A stretch of DNA of 64,000 nt, from the NCBI RefSeq assembly GCF_004323595.1, contig NZ_AP019373.1, positions 1,736,001 to 1,800,000 of the forward strand, read 5' to 3'. The position numbers and the translations under genes are program-made. The notes beneath the pieces were generated by a model. That model worked only from the letters and a program-made list of their open reading frames with translations, did not search any database and was not told where the DNA came from. Of the stretch, positions 1 through 9,052 are shown in pieces. Source of the DNA: Sulfuricystis thermophila (GTDB lineage Bacteria > Pseudomonadota > Gammaproteobacteria > Burkholderiales > Rhodocyclaceae). Each line of letters opens with the position of its first letter. The first letter of the stretch is position 1.

Positions 1-25
1 TCGCTACGCTCGGATACTTGATTTC

Positions 26-703
26 ATGATCGAACTTACCGGCATCCGCAAGGCCTTCAACCAAGGCCAGCACAACGAATATTGGGCGCTTTCCGGCATC
101 GACCTGACGATTCCGGCAAAAAAGGTCACCGCGCTCAAAGGGCCGTCGGGTTCCGGCAAGACGACGCTGCTCACCATCCTCGGTTGCCTCGCGCGTCCCA
201 CCGAAGGGCGGGTGAAACTCAAGGGCGAAGACATTTCCGGCCTGCCCGAGCGCTTCCTGACCGAGATCCGCCGCAAGACCTTCGGCTTCATCTTCCAGCA
301 GTTCAACCTGATCCGCGGCTTGTCGGCGATCGAAAACGTCATCCTGCCCGCCTACCCGCTCGGCCAGCCGCGCAAGGAATTGCTGGAAAAGGCCGAGTCG
401 CTATTGGCCGACGTCGCGCTCGGTCACCGCCGCGATGCGAGAGTGGAATGGCTCTCCGGGGGTGAGCAGCAGCGCGTCGCGATCTGCCGCGCCTTGATCA
501 ACGACCCGGAGATCCTGATCGCCGACGAGCCGACCGCGAACCTCGACACGAAGCTGTCGAAAGAATTCCTCGGCATCCTCGAAAAACTGGCCGGCCAGGG
601 CCGCACGATCATCCTCACCAGCCATGACCCGCTGGTGGTGGAATCGAGCGTGGTCGATCGGGTCGTCACCCTGCGCGACGGCCGCATCGTCGACGCGCAC
701 TGA
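26..703 (+). CDS. ABC transporter ATP-binding protein (LolD/MacB type)
   Basis: Cytoplasmic ATPase of a MacB/LolD-type exporter, which couples ATP hydrolysis to a FtsX-like permease. Visible motifs are Walker A GPSGSGKT (residues 39-46), Q-loop Gln91, signature LSGGE (143-147) and Walker B ILIADEP (163-169), followed by the switch region TSHDP. The length, 225 residues, is normal for the family. The permease is not in the window and would lie to the left. The gene points toward the metal-handling operon but is separated from it by a repeat element, so membership in that operon is open. Substrate cannot be read from the sequence. Confidence 0.9.
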   Translation: MIELTGIRKAFNQGQHNEYWALSGIDLTIPAKKVTALKGPSGSGKTTLLTILGCLARPTEGRVKLKGEDISGLPERFLTEIRRKTFGFIFQQFNLIRGLSAIENVILPAYPLGQPRKELLEKAESLLADVALGHRRDARVEWLSGGEQQRVAICRALINDPEILIADEPTANLDTKLSKEFLGILEKLAGQGRTIILTSHDPLVVESSVVDRVVTLRDGRIVDAH

Positions 704-729
704 GTAACCGTGTTGAAAGTCAAGTGGTC

Positions 730-875
730 AGAGCTTGTGAAAAAATTCGTCGCGAGCGGGCTGATGGCAAGGCGCACGGAGCGCAGCGACCGAGACATAA
801 CATGGAGTTAGGCGAGGGAGCGAGCACCGCGCAACGCAGCCAGCAGGCCGCGCAGCAGAATTTTTCACAAGCCCT
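730..875. repeat. Palindromic repeat family, long form (copy 1)
   Basis: 146 bp with inverted ends: AGAGCTTGTGAAAAAATTCG at the left, and TTTTTCACAAGCCCT at the right. Its core is almost identical to the reverse complement of 62034-62177. It lies between the ABC ATPase and the membrane-protein gene. No coding capacity is evident. Confidence 0.85.
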
Positions 876-908
876 GAAGCCGTTTCGCCAGCGCCGAGTT
901 TCTACCCC

Positions 909-1913
909 ATGATCTTCCAGCCCGCCATCATCGCCCTGCTGCTCGCCGCAAGCCTGAGCCTGCTGATGCTGCTTGCCGCATCACCGTTCGCGGTGCAGGT
1001 GATCCGCCATTGGGACATTTCGAGCGGCAGCGAAAGGCAACTCAAGCTCGAACGGCTCACCTATCTGTTTTCGACGCTGGTCGCCTTCGTCTGCGTGATG
1101 CAGATCGCCGCCGCGCTGCTGTTCGTCTTCAATGCCGACAAGCTCTCCGTGATGTTCGTCGGCGCGATGTGCGCGGTGGGGGCGCTCAACGTCAATGATT
1201 ACGGCTTTCCTGCGCTCTATGCCCAGCTTTCGTTGTTCTTCCTCGCCAGCCTGTGGCTCACGATCAACCATGCCGACAGCCATGCGCGCGATTACCCGCT
1301 GGTGAAACTCAAGTACGCCTTCCTGCTCGCCGCTCTGCCGCTCTTTGCCTTGAGCCTGTGGCTGCAATGGCGTTACTTCGCTGGTCTCAAGGCCGACGTG
1401 ATCACCTCGTGCTGCGGCAGCATGTTCTCGGAGGGCTCGAGCAACATCGCCAGCGAAGTGAGCGCGCTGGCTCCTAAGCCGGCGATGCTGCTGTTTTATG
1501 GTTCGCTGATCATCGCCATCGCGGTTTCGTTGTGGCACCGGCAGCGGCGCGACGATTTGAGCGGCTTTCTGACGGGACTGGCGGCGCTGGGCGCCTTCCT
1601 CGCCAGCATCAGCGGCATCCTCGCCTTCGTTTCGCTCTATGTCTATGAGCATCCGCACCATCATTGCCCGTTCTGCCTGCTCAAGCCAGAATACGACTAC
1701 CAGGGCTACTGGCTCTACATCCCGCTGTTCGCCGCCACGGCCGCCGGCATGGGCGCCGGGAGCTTGCGCTTCTTCTCGCGCCGGCCGAGCCTCGCCCAGG
1801 TGATCCCCAACTTGACCGCGCGGCTGGCGACCGTCGCGGCCTTCGGCTACGCGCTATTCCTGCTCGTCGCCAGTTTCATGATCTGGCGCTCCAACCTGGT
1901 GCTGCTCGGATGA
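909..1913 (+). CDS. Multi-pass membrane protein with paired-Cys motifs
   Basis: I do not recognise a named family. The 334 residues form about eight hydrophobic segments. Two motifs stand out: ITSCCGSMF near residues 166-173 (Cys168, Cys169) and a His-rich HHHCPFCLLK near 251-259 (Cys253, Cys256). Such Cys/His/Met clusters would suit copper binding or thiol redox chemistry near the membrane surface. The stop overlaps the start of the TlpA-like lipoprotein (ATGA), and the five genes that follow are equally close, so it is part of a metal-handling operon. A role with the thioredoxin-like partner is inference from that context. Confidence 0.75.
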   Translation: MIFQPAIIALLLAASLSLLMLLAASPFAVQVIRHWDISSGSERQLKLERLTYLFSTLVAFVCVMQIAAALLFVFNADKLSVMFVGAMCAVGALNVNDYGFPALYAQLSLFFLASLWLTINHADSHARDYPLVKLKYAFLLAALPLFALSLWLQWRYFAGLKADVITSCCGSMFSEGSSNIASEVSALAPKPAMLLFYGSLIIAIAVSLWHRQRRDDLSGFLTGLAALGAFLASISGILAFVSLYVYEHPHHHCPFCLLKPEYDYQGYWLYIPLFAATAAGMGAGSLRFFSRRPSLAQVIPNLTARLATVAAFGYALFLLVASFMIWRSNLVLLG

Positions 1914-2404
1914 AGACCCTGACCTCTCTTTTGTTGGTTTTGCTGCTCGCCGCCTGCGGTGGCGGCGAGCCGCCGAAGAACGTCAACGTCGGCGATCTGG
2001 CGCCAACCTTCCAGGCCGTGCGCATGGATGGCATGGCGGCGCACTTTCCCGCCGCCTGGACCGGCCAGCCGGTGGTGATCCGCTTCTGGGCCGACTGGTG
2101 CCGCTATTGCGCGCCGGAGATGAAGCTGCTCGATACCATCGCCGCCCGCTATCGCGACCAGCGTCTCGCGGTGATCGCGATCAATGTCGGCCAAAGCCGC
2201 AAGACCGTCGTCGACTTCATGGCCAAGCTCGATGTCGGCTATCCGTCGCTGATGGATGAGCAGGCGAAGATCGCCAAGTCCTATGGCGTGGTGGGCCTGC
2301 CGACAACCTTCTTCGTCGATGCGAAAGGCGTCGTGCGCGGCAAGATCGTCGGCGAAGCCGACGAGGCGCTATTCGTGCGCCATATCGAGGCCTTGCTGCG
2401 ATGA
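1910..2404 (+). CDS. TlpA/ResA-like thioredoxin-fold lipoprotein
   Basis: Membrane-anchored periplasmic thiol oxidoreductase. The start at 1910 gives a short signal with lipobox LAAC (Cys16), then a redoxin domain with WADWCRYC (Cys64 and Cys67 form the CXXC site) and the cis-Pro loop VVGLPTTFF. Proteins of this family reduce apocytochromes or the copper sites of oxidases and their Sco/PCuAC chaperones. ATGA overlaps join it to genes on both sides. In this operon it most plausibly keeps copper-binding cysteines reduced; that is inference. A longer in-frame reading from 1664 lacks signal-peptide character and was not used. Confidence 0.88.
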   Translation: MKTLTSLLLVLLLAACGGGEPPKNVNVGDLAPTFQAVRMDGMAAHFPAAWTGQPVVIRFWADWCRYCAPEMKLLDTIAARYRDQRLAVIAINVGQSRKTVVDFMAKLDVGYPSLMDEQAKIAKSYGVVGLPTTFFVDAKGVVRGKIVGEADEALFVRHIEALLR

Positions 2405-2592
2405 TCGCCTGCGATCTGTGTGCGCTCGACTGCGGCACCAAGCCCTTCGAACTCGTCACGCCGGAAAAGACGCTGCATTTCTGCTGTGAGGGCTGCCGCG
2501 GCATCTGGATGATGATCCACGACATTGCCGAAGCACCGAACCCGGCGCAGAATGATTCATCCCGATCCATTGATGAAAGGAAATCACCATGA
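2401..2592 (+). CDS. Small stand-alone metal-binding protein (PF12156-like)
   Basis: A 63-residue protein with CDLC near its start and HFCCEGCRGIW around residues 27-37. This Cys arrangement resembles the N-terminal metal-binding domain of CcoI/FixI copper ATPases, and the same pattern is visible in the ccoI product in this window (CYHCG then CCAGC). Here it exists as a separate polypeptide. The start overlaps the tlpA-like stop (ATGA). It probably binds copper or zinc and hands it to the downstream ATPase, but this is inferred from pattern and position. Confidence 0.7.
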   Translation: MIACDLCALDCGTKPFELVTPEKTLHFCCEGCRGIWMMIHDIAEAPNPAQNDSSRSIDERKSP

Positions 2593-2978
2593 ACACCCCG
2601 ATGATGGAAGCAGCGCGTCAGGCGCCGCAGATGATGGGCAGCATGATGGGCAACGTCGGCCAAGTGATGGCCCACCCGATGTCGACCGGCGCGATGCTGG
2701 CGGCCGGCGGTTACGCGGCGGGCAAGGGACTCCTCGGCGGCCTGCTGCGCAACCCGCTGGTGATCCTCGCCACCGGCGTCGCCGCGGGCTATCTCTTGTT
2801 CCGCTATCAGAAGGAGATCATCGAGACCGCGACCAAGCTCACCGGCATGGGCAAGGACTTCATCGCCCACCAGAAGGAAAACCTCGACGACCTGATCGCC
2901 GAAACGAAATCTCCGCAAGGCACGCCCGCCGCGCCCGCTTCAGACGCCACCCCGGCGCCGGCCACGAGCCAAGAGTAA
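2589..2978 (+). CDS. Small Met-rich membrane protein, unknown function
   Basis: 129 residues. The N-terminal 35 residues contain about nine Met; a Gly/Ala/Leu-rich membrane segment follows at about residues 38-75, then an amphipathic helix and an Ala/Pro-rich tail. Topology resembles small DUF5132-type proteins found beside HMA_2/P1B ATPases, but I cannot confirm the family. A purine-rich ribosome site precedes the ATG, which overlaps the previous stop. The Met content fits Cu(I) contact; this is inference. Confidence 0.7.
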   Translation: MNTPMMEAARQAPQMMGSMMGNVGQVMAHPMSTGAMLAAGGYAAGKGLLGGLLRNPLVILATGVAAGYLLFRYQKEIIETATKLTGMGKDFIAHQKENLDDLIAETKSPQGTPAAPASDATPAPATSQE

Positions 2979-2983
2979 GCCCG

Positions 2984-3526
2984 ATGGATGCCCGCAGTAT
3001 CGAAGTCCTGCACCGCGACACCGGCTATCTGCGGCTGCGGCTACCGGCCTCCTGCCGCAGCGCCGCCGTCGGTGCTGCGCTCGAGGCCGGGCTTGCCACG
3101 CTGCCCGGCATCGCGCGCGTCACCTGGCTGACGGTCGAGGGCAAGCTGGCGATCCGCTTCGATCCACACCGTCTCAGCCATGCCGACCTCGCCCGCCGCA
3201 TCAAGATGCTCGTCGCCGATCTGCCCGAGGCGGCGCCGGCTGAGGGGGCAGCTGCGGAACCGGCGCCGGGGCTTGCCGAACGCTTGGGCGACCTGCGTGA
3301 ACGTTTGATCGCCGCCGCACCAGCGCGTTTCCGTCCGCTCGTCGAGAATGCGACGACCGAGAAGGCGCTCACCAACTTCACCAACGACATCGTCGCCTTT
3401 TATCTGATCAAGGTGCATTGGGACCTGATCACGAAATACTGGATCAAGGACCCGGTCAAATATGCCAATGCCTGGCTGACGGTGTTCTATCTCGTCTTCC
3501 TCCTGGTGCGCTACCGCAAGACGTGA
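2984..3526 (+). CDS. HMA_2-like membrane protein without Cys motif
   Basis: 180 residues. The N-terminal 75 residues have a beta-alpha-beta ferredoxin-like layout as in heavy-metal-associated domains ([15 protein letters not shown], then PGIARVTW and IRFDP), but no CXXC. A Pro/Ala linker and a C-terminal hydrophobic segment ([13 protein letters not shown]) follow. It resembles the HMA_2 proteins encoded next to certain P1B ATPases. The start at 2984 is chosen because it sits 5 bp after the previous stop. Its stop overlaps the GTG start of the ATPase. Confidence 0.7.
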   Translation: MDARSIEVLHRDTGYLRLRLPASCRSAAVGAALEAGLATLPGIARVTWLTVEGKLAIRFDPHRLSHADLARRIKMLVADLPEAAPAEGAAAEPAPGLAERLGDLRERLIAAAPARFRPLVENATTEKALTNFTNDIVAFYLIKVHWDLITKYWIKDPVKYANAWLTVFYLVFLLVRYRKT

Positions 3527-5961
3527 AGCACTTTCGCATCGTCCATCGCCTGCCCTGGCGCCTGCGGCTCATCGCGCCGGCCCTCGTCAAGAACGAAGAA
3601 CGCTGCTACCTGGTCGAGATCCTGCTCAGGAAACACGCCGCGATTCGCGAGGTGCGCGCGGTGGCGCAAATCGGCTCGGTGACGATTCAATACGACGCGG
3701 CGCAGTTACCCGAACCCCGCCTCGTCGCGCTCGTCGATGCGGTGATCGGCAATCTGGCGCAGGCGCGCTCGCGTGCCGTGCCGAAAACAGAGCGTTTGGC
3801 CGTCGATCCGAACCAACCCGTTCAGGAATGTCTCGCCGCCGTGGAGGGCATGACCTGCGCCTCCTGCGCGGCGCTGATCGAACTTTCCCTGAAGCGCGAC
3901 CCGCGCATCGACTCCGCCGCCGTCAACTACGCGGCCGAGACCGTGACGGTGAAAGGCCGCATCACGAAAGACGAACTCTTCGCCGCCGTCAAGAAGCTCG
4001 GCTATGCCGCGCGGCCGATGGATACGCTGGCGCAACGGCGGCTCGTCATCGAGCGCGAGAAAGCGCGCCTCGCCACGGCCAAACGCAAGCTCGTTTACGC
4101 CGCGCTCGCCACCACGCCGGTGATGATTTCCGGCATGCTGATGCACCGCTCGGCTTGGCTGCGCGTGATGGAATTGCTGTTATCGACCTATGTGCTCGTC
4201 GGGCCCGGTGGCGACATCTTCAAGAAAGCCTGGGCGCTCGCCCAACAGCGCGAGGCGAACATGGACACGCTGATCGCGCTGGGCGCGGGAGCGGCCTATC
4301 TCTACAGCCTGCCGGGTGTCTTCCGCATGGAGCACCATGTCTATTTCGAATCGGCCGCGGCGATCGTCAGCTTCGTGCTCGGCGGCCGTTACATGGAGGA
4401 GCGCGCCAAGGGCAAGGCCTCCGAAGCGATCAGAAAGCTCATCGAACTGCAACCCGACACGGCGATTCGCGTCACCGACGGCGGCGACGTGACGGTGAGC
4501 ATCGATGAAGTGAACGTCGGCGACGTGCTGCGCGTGCGGCCCGGCGACAAGGTGCCGCTCGATGGCATCGTCCTCGCAGGCACGGGCAGCGTCGACGAAT
4601 CGCTCGTCACCGGCGAATCGCTGCCGGTGACGAAGCGCGCCGGCGATCATGTCATCGGCGGCACCGTGAATGGCAACGGCAGCTTCACGCTGCGCGTCAC
4701 GGCGACCGGCGCCGACACGGTGCTCGCCGGCATCGTCAAGCTCGTCGATCATGCGCAAGGCTCGAAGCTGCCGGTGCAAAAGCTCGCCGATCGCATCTCG
4801 GCGCGCTTCGTGCCTGCCGTCGGCGTCGTCGCTGCAGCCACGCTGATCGGCTGGCTCGCCGCCGGCCATCCGCTCGCCAGGGCGCTCTCGCATGCCGTCG
4901 CGGTGCTCCTGATCGCCTGCCCCTGCGCGCTGGGACTCGCCACCCCGACCGCGATCATGGTCGGCATGGGTGAGGCGGCGCGCCGCGGCGTCTATATCCG
5001 CAACGGCGAAGCGCTGGAGACCGCCGCGACGCTCGACACGCTGGTGTTCGACAAGACCGGCACGATCACCGCCGGCCAGCCCGTCGTGACCGATTTCCTG
5101 TCGGCCGCCGGCCTGGATGAAATGCAGCTGCTCGCACTCGTCGCCGGCGTCGAGCGGCATTCCGAACACTTCCTCGCCCGCGCCATCGTCACCTACTGCA
5201 ACGCGCGTGCCGTCCCGCCAGCGCCGACTTTCGACTTCGCCGCCACCCCGGGGCTGGGCGTCCAGGCGAACAGCGAATTCGGCATCGTTCGCATCGGCAA
5301 CGCCGCGTATCTTGCCTCCGCCGGCATCGACTGCACGGGCTTTGCCGCGCAAGCCGAAGGCTTCGCCGCCCAGGGCAAGACGCCGGTGTTCGTCGCGCTC
5401 GACGAGCGCTGTGTGGCGCTGTTCGCGATCGCCGACGCGCCGCGCGCAGGAGCGAAGGAGGCCATCGCCCTGCTGCACCGGCTCGGCCTAAAAACGATCA
5501 TGGCGACCGGCGATGTCGAGGCCGCTGCGCGACACGTCGCGCAGGAAGTCGGCATCACCGACGTCGTCGCACGCGCCACGCCAGCCGACAAGCTCGCGCT
5601 GATCGAGCGGCTGAAGGCGGAAGGCAGAAAAGTCGGCATGATCGGCGATGGCATCAACGACGCCCCCTCCCTTGCCGCCGCGGCAGTGGGTTTCGCCGTC
5701 GGCGGCGGCGCCGACATCGCGGTGGAGGCCGCCGACGTGACGATCCTGGGCGGCGACATCGCGCGGGTCGCCGCCGCCATCGAGCTCTCGCGCCGCACGA
5801 TGGCGATCGTGCGCCAGAATCTCTTCTGGGCGCTCGGTTACAACGTCGTCGCCATCCCCGTCGCGGCGGCCGGGCGCCTGAACCCGATGATCGCCGCCGC
5901 CGCGATGGCGATGAGCTCGGTCTCGGTGGTCACCAACTCGCTGCGTCTGCAGCGGCAATAA
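3523..5961 (+). CDS. P1B-type (Cu-like) heavy-metal ATPase with HF in place of HP
   Basis: Integral-membrane metal pump of about 812 residues. Order: a Cys-less HMA-like domain ([12 protein letters not shown]), a second HMA domain with GMTCASC (Cys112, Cys115), transmembrane helices, the metal site CPC near 466, DKTGT near 510 and GDGIND near 708. The end YN...[11 protein letters not shown] is the Cu(I) P1B-1 signature. The conserved nucleotide-domain His-Pro dipeptide is replaced by His-Phe (SEHF, about residue 549). The GTG start overlaps the previous stop; an upstream ATG at 3418 lies inside the previous gene and is less likely. Context suggests supply of copper to the periplasm or detoxification. 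Confidence 0.88.
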   Translation: MKHFRIVHRLPWRLRLIAPALVKNEERCYLVEILLRKHAAIREVRAVAQIGSVTIQYDAAQLPEPRLVALVDAVIGNLAQARSRAVPKTERLAVDPNQPVQECLAAVEGMTCASCAALIELSLKRDPRIDSAAVNYAAETVTVKGRITKDELFAAVKKLGYAARPMDTLAQRRLVIEREKARLATAKRKLVYAALATTPVMISGMLMHRSAWLRVMELLLSTYVLVGPGGDIFKKAWALAQQREANMDTLIALGAGAAYLYSLPGVFRMEHHVYFESAAAIVSFVLGGRYMEERAKGKASEAIRKLIELQPDTAIRVTDGGDVTVSIDEVNVGDVLRVRPGDKVPLDGIVLAGTGSVDESLVTGESLPVTKRAGDHVIGGTVNGNGSFTLRVTATGADTVLAGIVKLVDHAQGSKLPVQKLADRISARFVPAVGVVAAATLIGWLAAGHPLARALSHAVAVLLIACPCALGLATPTAIMVGMGEAARRGVYIRNGEALETAATLDTLVFDKTGTITAGQPVVTDFLSAAGLDEMQLLALVAGVERHSEHFLARAIVTYCNARAVPPAPTFDFAATPGLGVQANSEFGIVRIGNAAYLASAGIDCTGFAAQAEGFAAQGKTPVFVALDERCVALFAIADAPRAGAKEAIALLHRLGLKTIMATGDVEAAARHVAQEVGITDVVARATPADKLALIERLKAEGRKVGMIGDGINDAPSLAAAAVGFAVGGGADIAVEAADVTILGGDIARVAAAIELSRRTMAIVRQNLFWALGYNVVAIPVAAAGRLNPMIAAAAMAMSSVSVVTNSLRLQRQ
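5207..5231 (+). repeat. REP-like half unit inside the ATPase gene
   Basis: This stretch carries the 15-mer GCCAGCGCCGACTTT shared with intergenic REP-like hairpins at 20199-20250 and 45498-45550. It is read in frame as AVPPAPTF in the nucleotide-binding part of the pump, just after the unusual HF dipeptide. Confidence 0.65.
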
Positions 5962-5973
5962 CCGGCGTTCGCG

Positions 5974-6657
5974 ATGGACATCTCCTACGGCGCCGCCTTC
6001 ACGGTGGGCCTACTGGGCAGCGGCCACTGCCTCGGCATGTGTGGCGGGCTGGTTTCGGCCTTCTTCATCAAAGTCGGCGCTGGCAAGACGGCACCCTTGC
6101 GCGCCGTCGCGAGCTACCACGTCGCACGCATCACGGTCTATGCCGCAGTCGGCTGGCTGGCCGCGTTGCTGGGTAGCGTGCTCGTCTCCACCGGCCGCAT
6201 CGGTTTGGCGCAGGGCGTGCTGCAAATCATCGCCGGCGCCATCGTCATCGTGCTCGGCTTTGATCTTTTGGGCCTCTCACCGATCCGCAACGCCTATGGC
6301 TTCGCGCCGCTCGCCTGGGTGCGAAAACAGTTCGTCGGCGCAACGCAGAAAGGGCCCATCATCGGCAGCGCAATCGGCGGCGCATTGAATGGGCTGATGC
6401 CCTGTTCGATGACGCTGGCGATGGCCGTGCAGGCCACCACCGCGCCAAGCCCGCCGGAGGGCATGCTGGTGATGTTCGCCTTCGGGCTGGGCACGCTGCC
6501 GGCGATGTTCTCGGCCTCACTGCTCTTCGGCAAACTGGGCCCCCGCTTGCGCGGCTGGCTCCTCAAAGGCGCGGCGCTCACCGTGATCGCGCTGGGCGTC
6601 TCGACCTTCTGGCAAGGGCTGCGCTATTTCCTCGTCATGTGGCGGCTCGTGGCGTGA
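5974..6657 (+). CDS. DsbD_2/TauE-SafE-like membrane protein (GHCxGMCGG)
   Basis: 227 residues with about six membrane helices. The first helix carries GSGHCLGMCGG and the middle helix has LNGLMPCSM, the paired Cys/Met pattern of the DsbD_2-type (UreH-like) family often found beside copper ATPases and cbb3 assembly genes. It starts 12 bp after the ATPase stop and is the last gene of the operon that begins at 909. A paralogue lies at 38443-39099 next to copA, which supports a role in copper trafficking or thiol transfer across the membrane. Exact function is unproven. Confidence 0.82.
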   Translation: MDISYGAAFTVGLLGSGHCLGMCGGLVSAFFIKVGAGKTAPLRAVASYHVARITVYAAVGWLAALLGSVLVSTGRIGLAQGVLQIIAGAIVIVLGFDLLGLSPIRNAYGFAPLAWVRKQFVGATQKGPIIGSAIGGALNGLMPCSMTLAMAVQATTAPSPPEGMLVMFAFGLGTLPAMFSASLLFGKLGPRLRGWLLKGAALTVIALGVSTFWQGLRYFLVMWRLVA

Positions 6658-6676
6658 GCCAGCGCACGAGCATGGC

Positions 6677-6690
6677 TTGATCGAAATCAA
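6677..6690. promoter_or_regulatory. FNR-type box upstream of TonB receptor operon
   Basis: TTGATCGAAATCAA is a perfect match to the TTGAT-N4-ATCAA FNR/ANR consensus. Its centre is 40.5 bp upstream of the centre of the RegA-like palindrome at 6716-6732, the same spacing as at the copper-receptor promoter. Confidence 0.82.
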
Positions 6691-6715
6691 ACAGACCGGC
6701 AAAAAGTCCGGCCAC

Positions 6716-6732
6716 TGCGACACTTTGTCACT
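6716..6732 (+). promoter_or_regulatory. RegA/RegR/PrrA-like box (degenerate right half)
   Basis: TGCGACACTTTGTCACT has the same 6-5-6 layout as the perfect palindromes at 12504 and 30526. The centre is 33.5 bp before a weak -10 (TAGGCT, 6755-6760), as in the other two promoters. Confidence 0.6.
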
Positions 6733-6797
6733 TCCCGCTCTCTGCCTTAAGCCATAGGCTTGCGCCCTTTCGAAAAGATCGCAAAGGGAGGCGACAC

Positions 6798-8966
6798 ATG
6801 ACCCGCAAGAAACAGCAAGCAAGCCAGTCCAAAAGCACGTGTATCCGCCGCGGCCACCTCGGCATCGTCACGGTGCTTTCGCTCGCCGCCGTGCCCGCAT
6901 GGGCGGGGGATGGCGAGCAGAAGCTCGATGAAATCTCGGTGACCGCGACGCGCGAGGCTCGTCCCACCGGTGAAGTGCCGCATGCGATCAGCGTCGTCGG
7001 CAAGGAGACGCTGCAGGAAAAGAAAATGTTCAACATGAAGGAGGCGCTGCAGGAAATGCCCGGCGTCTTCGTCGATAGCAAGAACGGCGGTTTCGATGCG
7101 CGATTGATCATCCGGGGGGCCGGTCTCAAGGCGCCCTACGGCATCCGCGAGATCCAGGTGTTGCGCGACGGGGTCCCGTTATCCGACCCGGACAGCTTCA
7201 CGCGGCTGGACTTCGTCGATACCCAGGACATCGAGCGCGTCGAGGTCGCCAAAGGACCGGGCAACCTGTTCGCCGCGGGCGCTGCCGGTGGGGCGATCCA
7301 GATCTTTTCGCGCTCGGTGTTCGACGAGCGCGCGAACAACCTGAAGATCGGCTTCGGCAACGACGACACGAAAAATTTCCACCTGCGTTATGGCAAGAAT
7401 TTCGGTGATCAGGCGCTCGCCTTCACCGGCACCTACCGGGCGATGGACAACAGCTGGCGTGCCTGGAACCAGTTCGACACCACCCAGCTGTCATTGAAGC
7501 ACGGCATGCTCCTCGCCAATGACGCCACCTGGGAGAGTGAGCTTTCCTATGCCGAGGCCAATGCCCAGCTGCCCGGCGCGATGGACGCCACGCTGTTCCA
7601 GAATTTTCTTGCCACCGGCAAGCAGACCACGACTTCGGAAGCCTGGAAGCATTCGGGGCGTTACTCGAAGGTCTGGTTCTTCAACACCAAGCTGGAAAAG
7701 GAAGTCGGCGACTTCGTCTTCAAACCGCGGCTCTACTACAACACCTGGTATCACTATCACCCGGTGACCGGCATCATCAATGAGACCGAACAATGGGTCA
7801 GCAACCTCGGCGCCGATCTCGAGGCGCATTGGCGGCACAGCCAGGGCACGCTGGTCGGTGGCCTCACCGTGCGCCAGGAACGCACGCCCGATTCCCGCAA
7901 ATATCAGTACGCCCGAGTGATCACGACGACGAGCGGCGGCCAGTGCCGCGATTCGGCCACGGCCACCGGCCGCATCCTCGCCACCTGTTCGGATGCCAAA
8001 GGGCGGCTGGCGGAAATCGACGATGCGACCGCCCTGCTCACCGGCATCTATCTGCAGGAATCGTGGCGGCCGGGCAAGCGCTGGATCGTCGATGTCGGCT
8101 TGCGTTACGACAAAGTCAAGTTCACCGACGACAACCAGCAATTCTGGCAATACGACTGGGCAACGGGACGATACGTTGCCGGCGCCGGCCGGACCCATAC
8201 GGAAAAGACTTACGATCTGCCGGCGCCGAAGCTCGCGGTGAGTTATGAGCTTGTCGACGGCCTGCATCTCTTCGGCATGCTGGCGCAGGCCGGACAGGTG
8301 CCCTCGCAAAGCGAGTTCTCCAGCAATCCGTCACTCGACGCACCCTTGTCACGCAACAAGGAGATCGGTCTCAAAGGTCGCGGCAGGAGCTGGCAGTTCG
8401 ATACCAGCGTCTATGTCAATGACGTCAGCAGGGAGATCGTGACGGTCAGCAACGGCGGCGTGAACCAATACGTCAACGCCGGCAAGACGCGGCGCAAGGG
8501 CTTCGAGTTCTCGGGCAGCCTCACCGTCGCCGAAGGCTGGGAGCTCGGCGGCTATCTGGGACTGACCGACTACCAATATCTCTCTTTCAGCGAGCCGGTA
8601 CGCGTTGGCAGTACGACCGTCAACATGGATCGTTCCGGCAAGACCTTGCCGTTCATCCCGCGCGAGCAATACGGCCTGTTCGTCGGCTGGAAATCGCCGA
8701 GCGGCTGGAAGGCACGACTCTCTTCCAATACTTGGGGCGAATACTGGCTCGACAACGCCAACACCGAGAAATACCCGGGTTGGGAATGGGTGACCAATCT
8801 CTCGGTGGGCTATGAGCGGCAAGGCCATAGCGTGACGCTCAATGTCGACAACCTGTTCGACAAGCATTACGCGATGGAAGTGAAAAAAGACACCACTGGC
8901 AAAGTGACCTACATGGCCGCAGCGCCGCGGACGGTGATGCTCACCTATCGCTACGACTTCCGATGA
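6798..8966 (+). CDS. TonB-dependent outer-membrane receptor
   Basis: Outer-membrane gated barrel for uptake of a metal or metal complex. It has a signal peptide (cut near AVPAWA), a TonB box LDEISVTATR, a plug domain (IRGAG...REIQVLRDGVPL) and a C-terminal strand ending in aromatic-rich MLTYRYDF. 722 residues is typical. A good ribosome site (GGGAGG) precedes the ATG. The promoter region has an FNR box and a RegA-like box, so expression should rise under low oxygen. The substrate is not shown by sequence; a downstream Fe-S membrane protein and CcdA-like protein in the same operon, plus the shared promoter with the OprC-like gene, point to copper. Confidence 0.88.
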   Translation: MTRKKQQASQSKSTCIRRGHLGIVTVLSLAAVPAWAGDGEQKLDEISVTATREARPTGEVPHAISVVGKETLQEKKMFNMKEALQEMPGVFVDSKNGGFDARLIIRGAGLKAPYGIREIQVLRDGVPLSDPDSFTRLDFVDTQDIERVEVAKGPGNLFAAGAAGGAIQIFSRSVFDERANNLKIGFGNDDTKNFHLRYGKNFGDQALAFTGTYRAMDNSWRAWNQFDTTQLSLKHGMLLANDATWESELSYAEANAQLPGAMDATLFQNFLATGKQTTTSEAWKHSGRYSKVWFFNTKLEKEVGDFVFKPRLYYNTWYHYHPVTGIINETEQWVSNLGADLEAHWRHSQGTLVGGLTVRQERTPDSRKYQYARVITTTSGGQCRDSATATGRILATCSDAKGRLAEIDDATALLTGIYLQESWRPGKRWIVDVGLRYDKVKFTDDNQQFWQYDWATGRYVAGAGRTHTEKTYDLPAPKLAVSYELVDGLHLFGMLAQAGQVPSQSEFSSNPSLDAPLSRNKEIGLKGRGRSWQFDTSVYVNDVSREIVTVSNGGVNQYVNAGKTRRKGFEFSGSLTVAEGWELGGYLGLTDYQYLSFSEPVRVGSTTVNMDRSGKTLPFIPREQYGLFVGWKSPSGWKARLSSNTWGEYWLDNANTEKYPGWEWVTNLSVGYERQGHSVTLNVDNLFDKHYAMEVKKDTTGKVTYMAAAPRTVMLTYRYDFR

Positions 8967-9043
8967 GAGCTTGTGAAAAATTCTGCTGCGCTTGCCATCT
9001 TGGGGTCGGGCGGTGCTCGCGACGAATTTTTTTCACAAGCTCT
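8966..9043. repeat. Palindromic repeat family, short form (copy 2)
   Basis: 78 bp bounded by AGAGCTTGTGAAAAATTC and GAATTTTTTTCACAAGCTCT. It is nearly the reverse complement of copy 3 (32601-32677). Its first base is the last base of the receptor stop codon, and it fills the gap to the next gene. Confidence 0.88.
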
Positions 9044-9052
9044 GAGGCGATC

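Noticed and set aside
4180-5478. 432-codon open frame opposite the P1B ATPase
   Set aside because: Antisense shadow of a gene with intact catalytic motifs.
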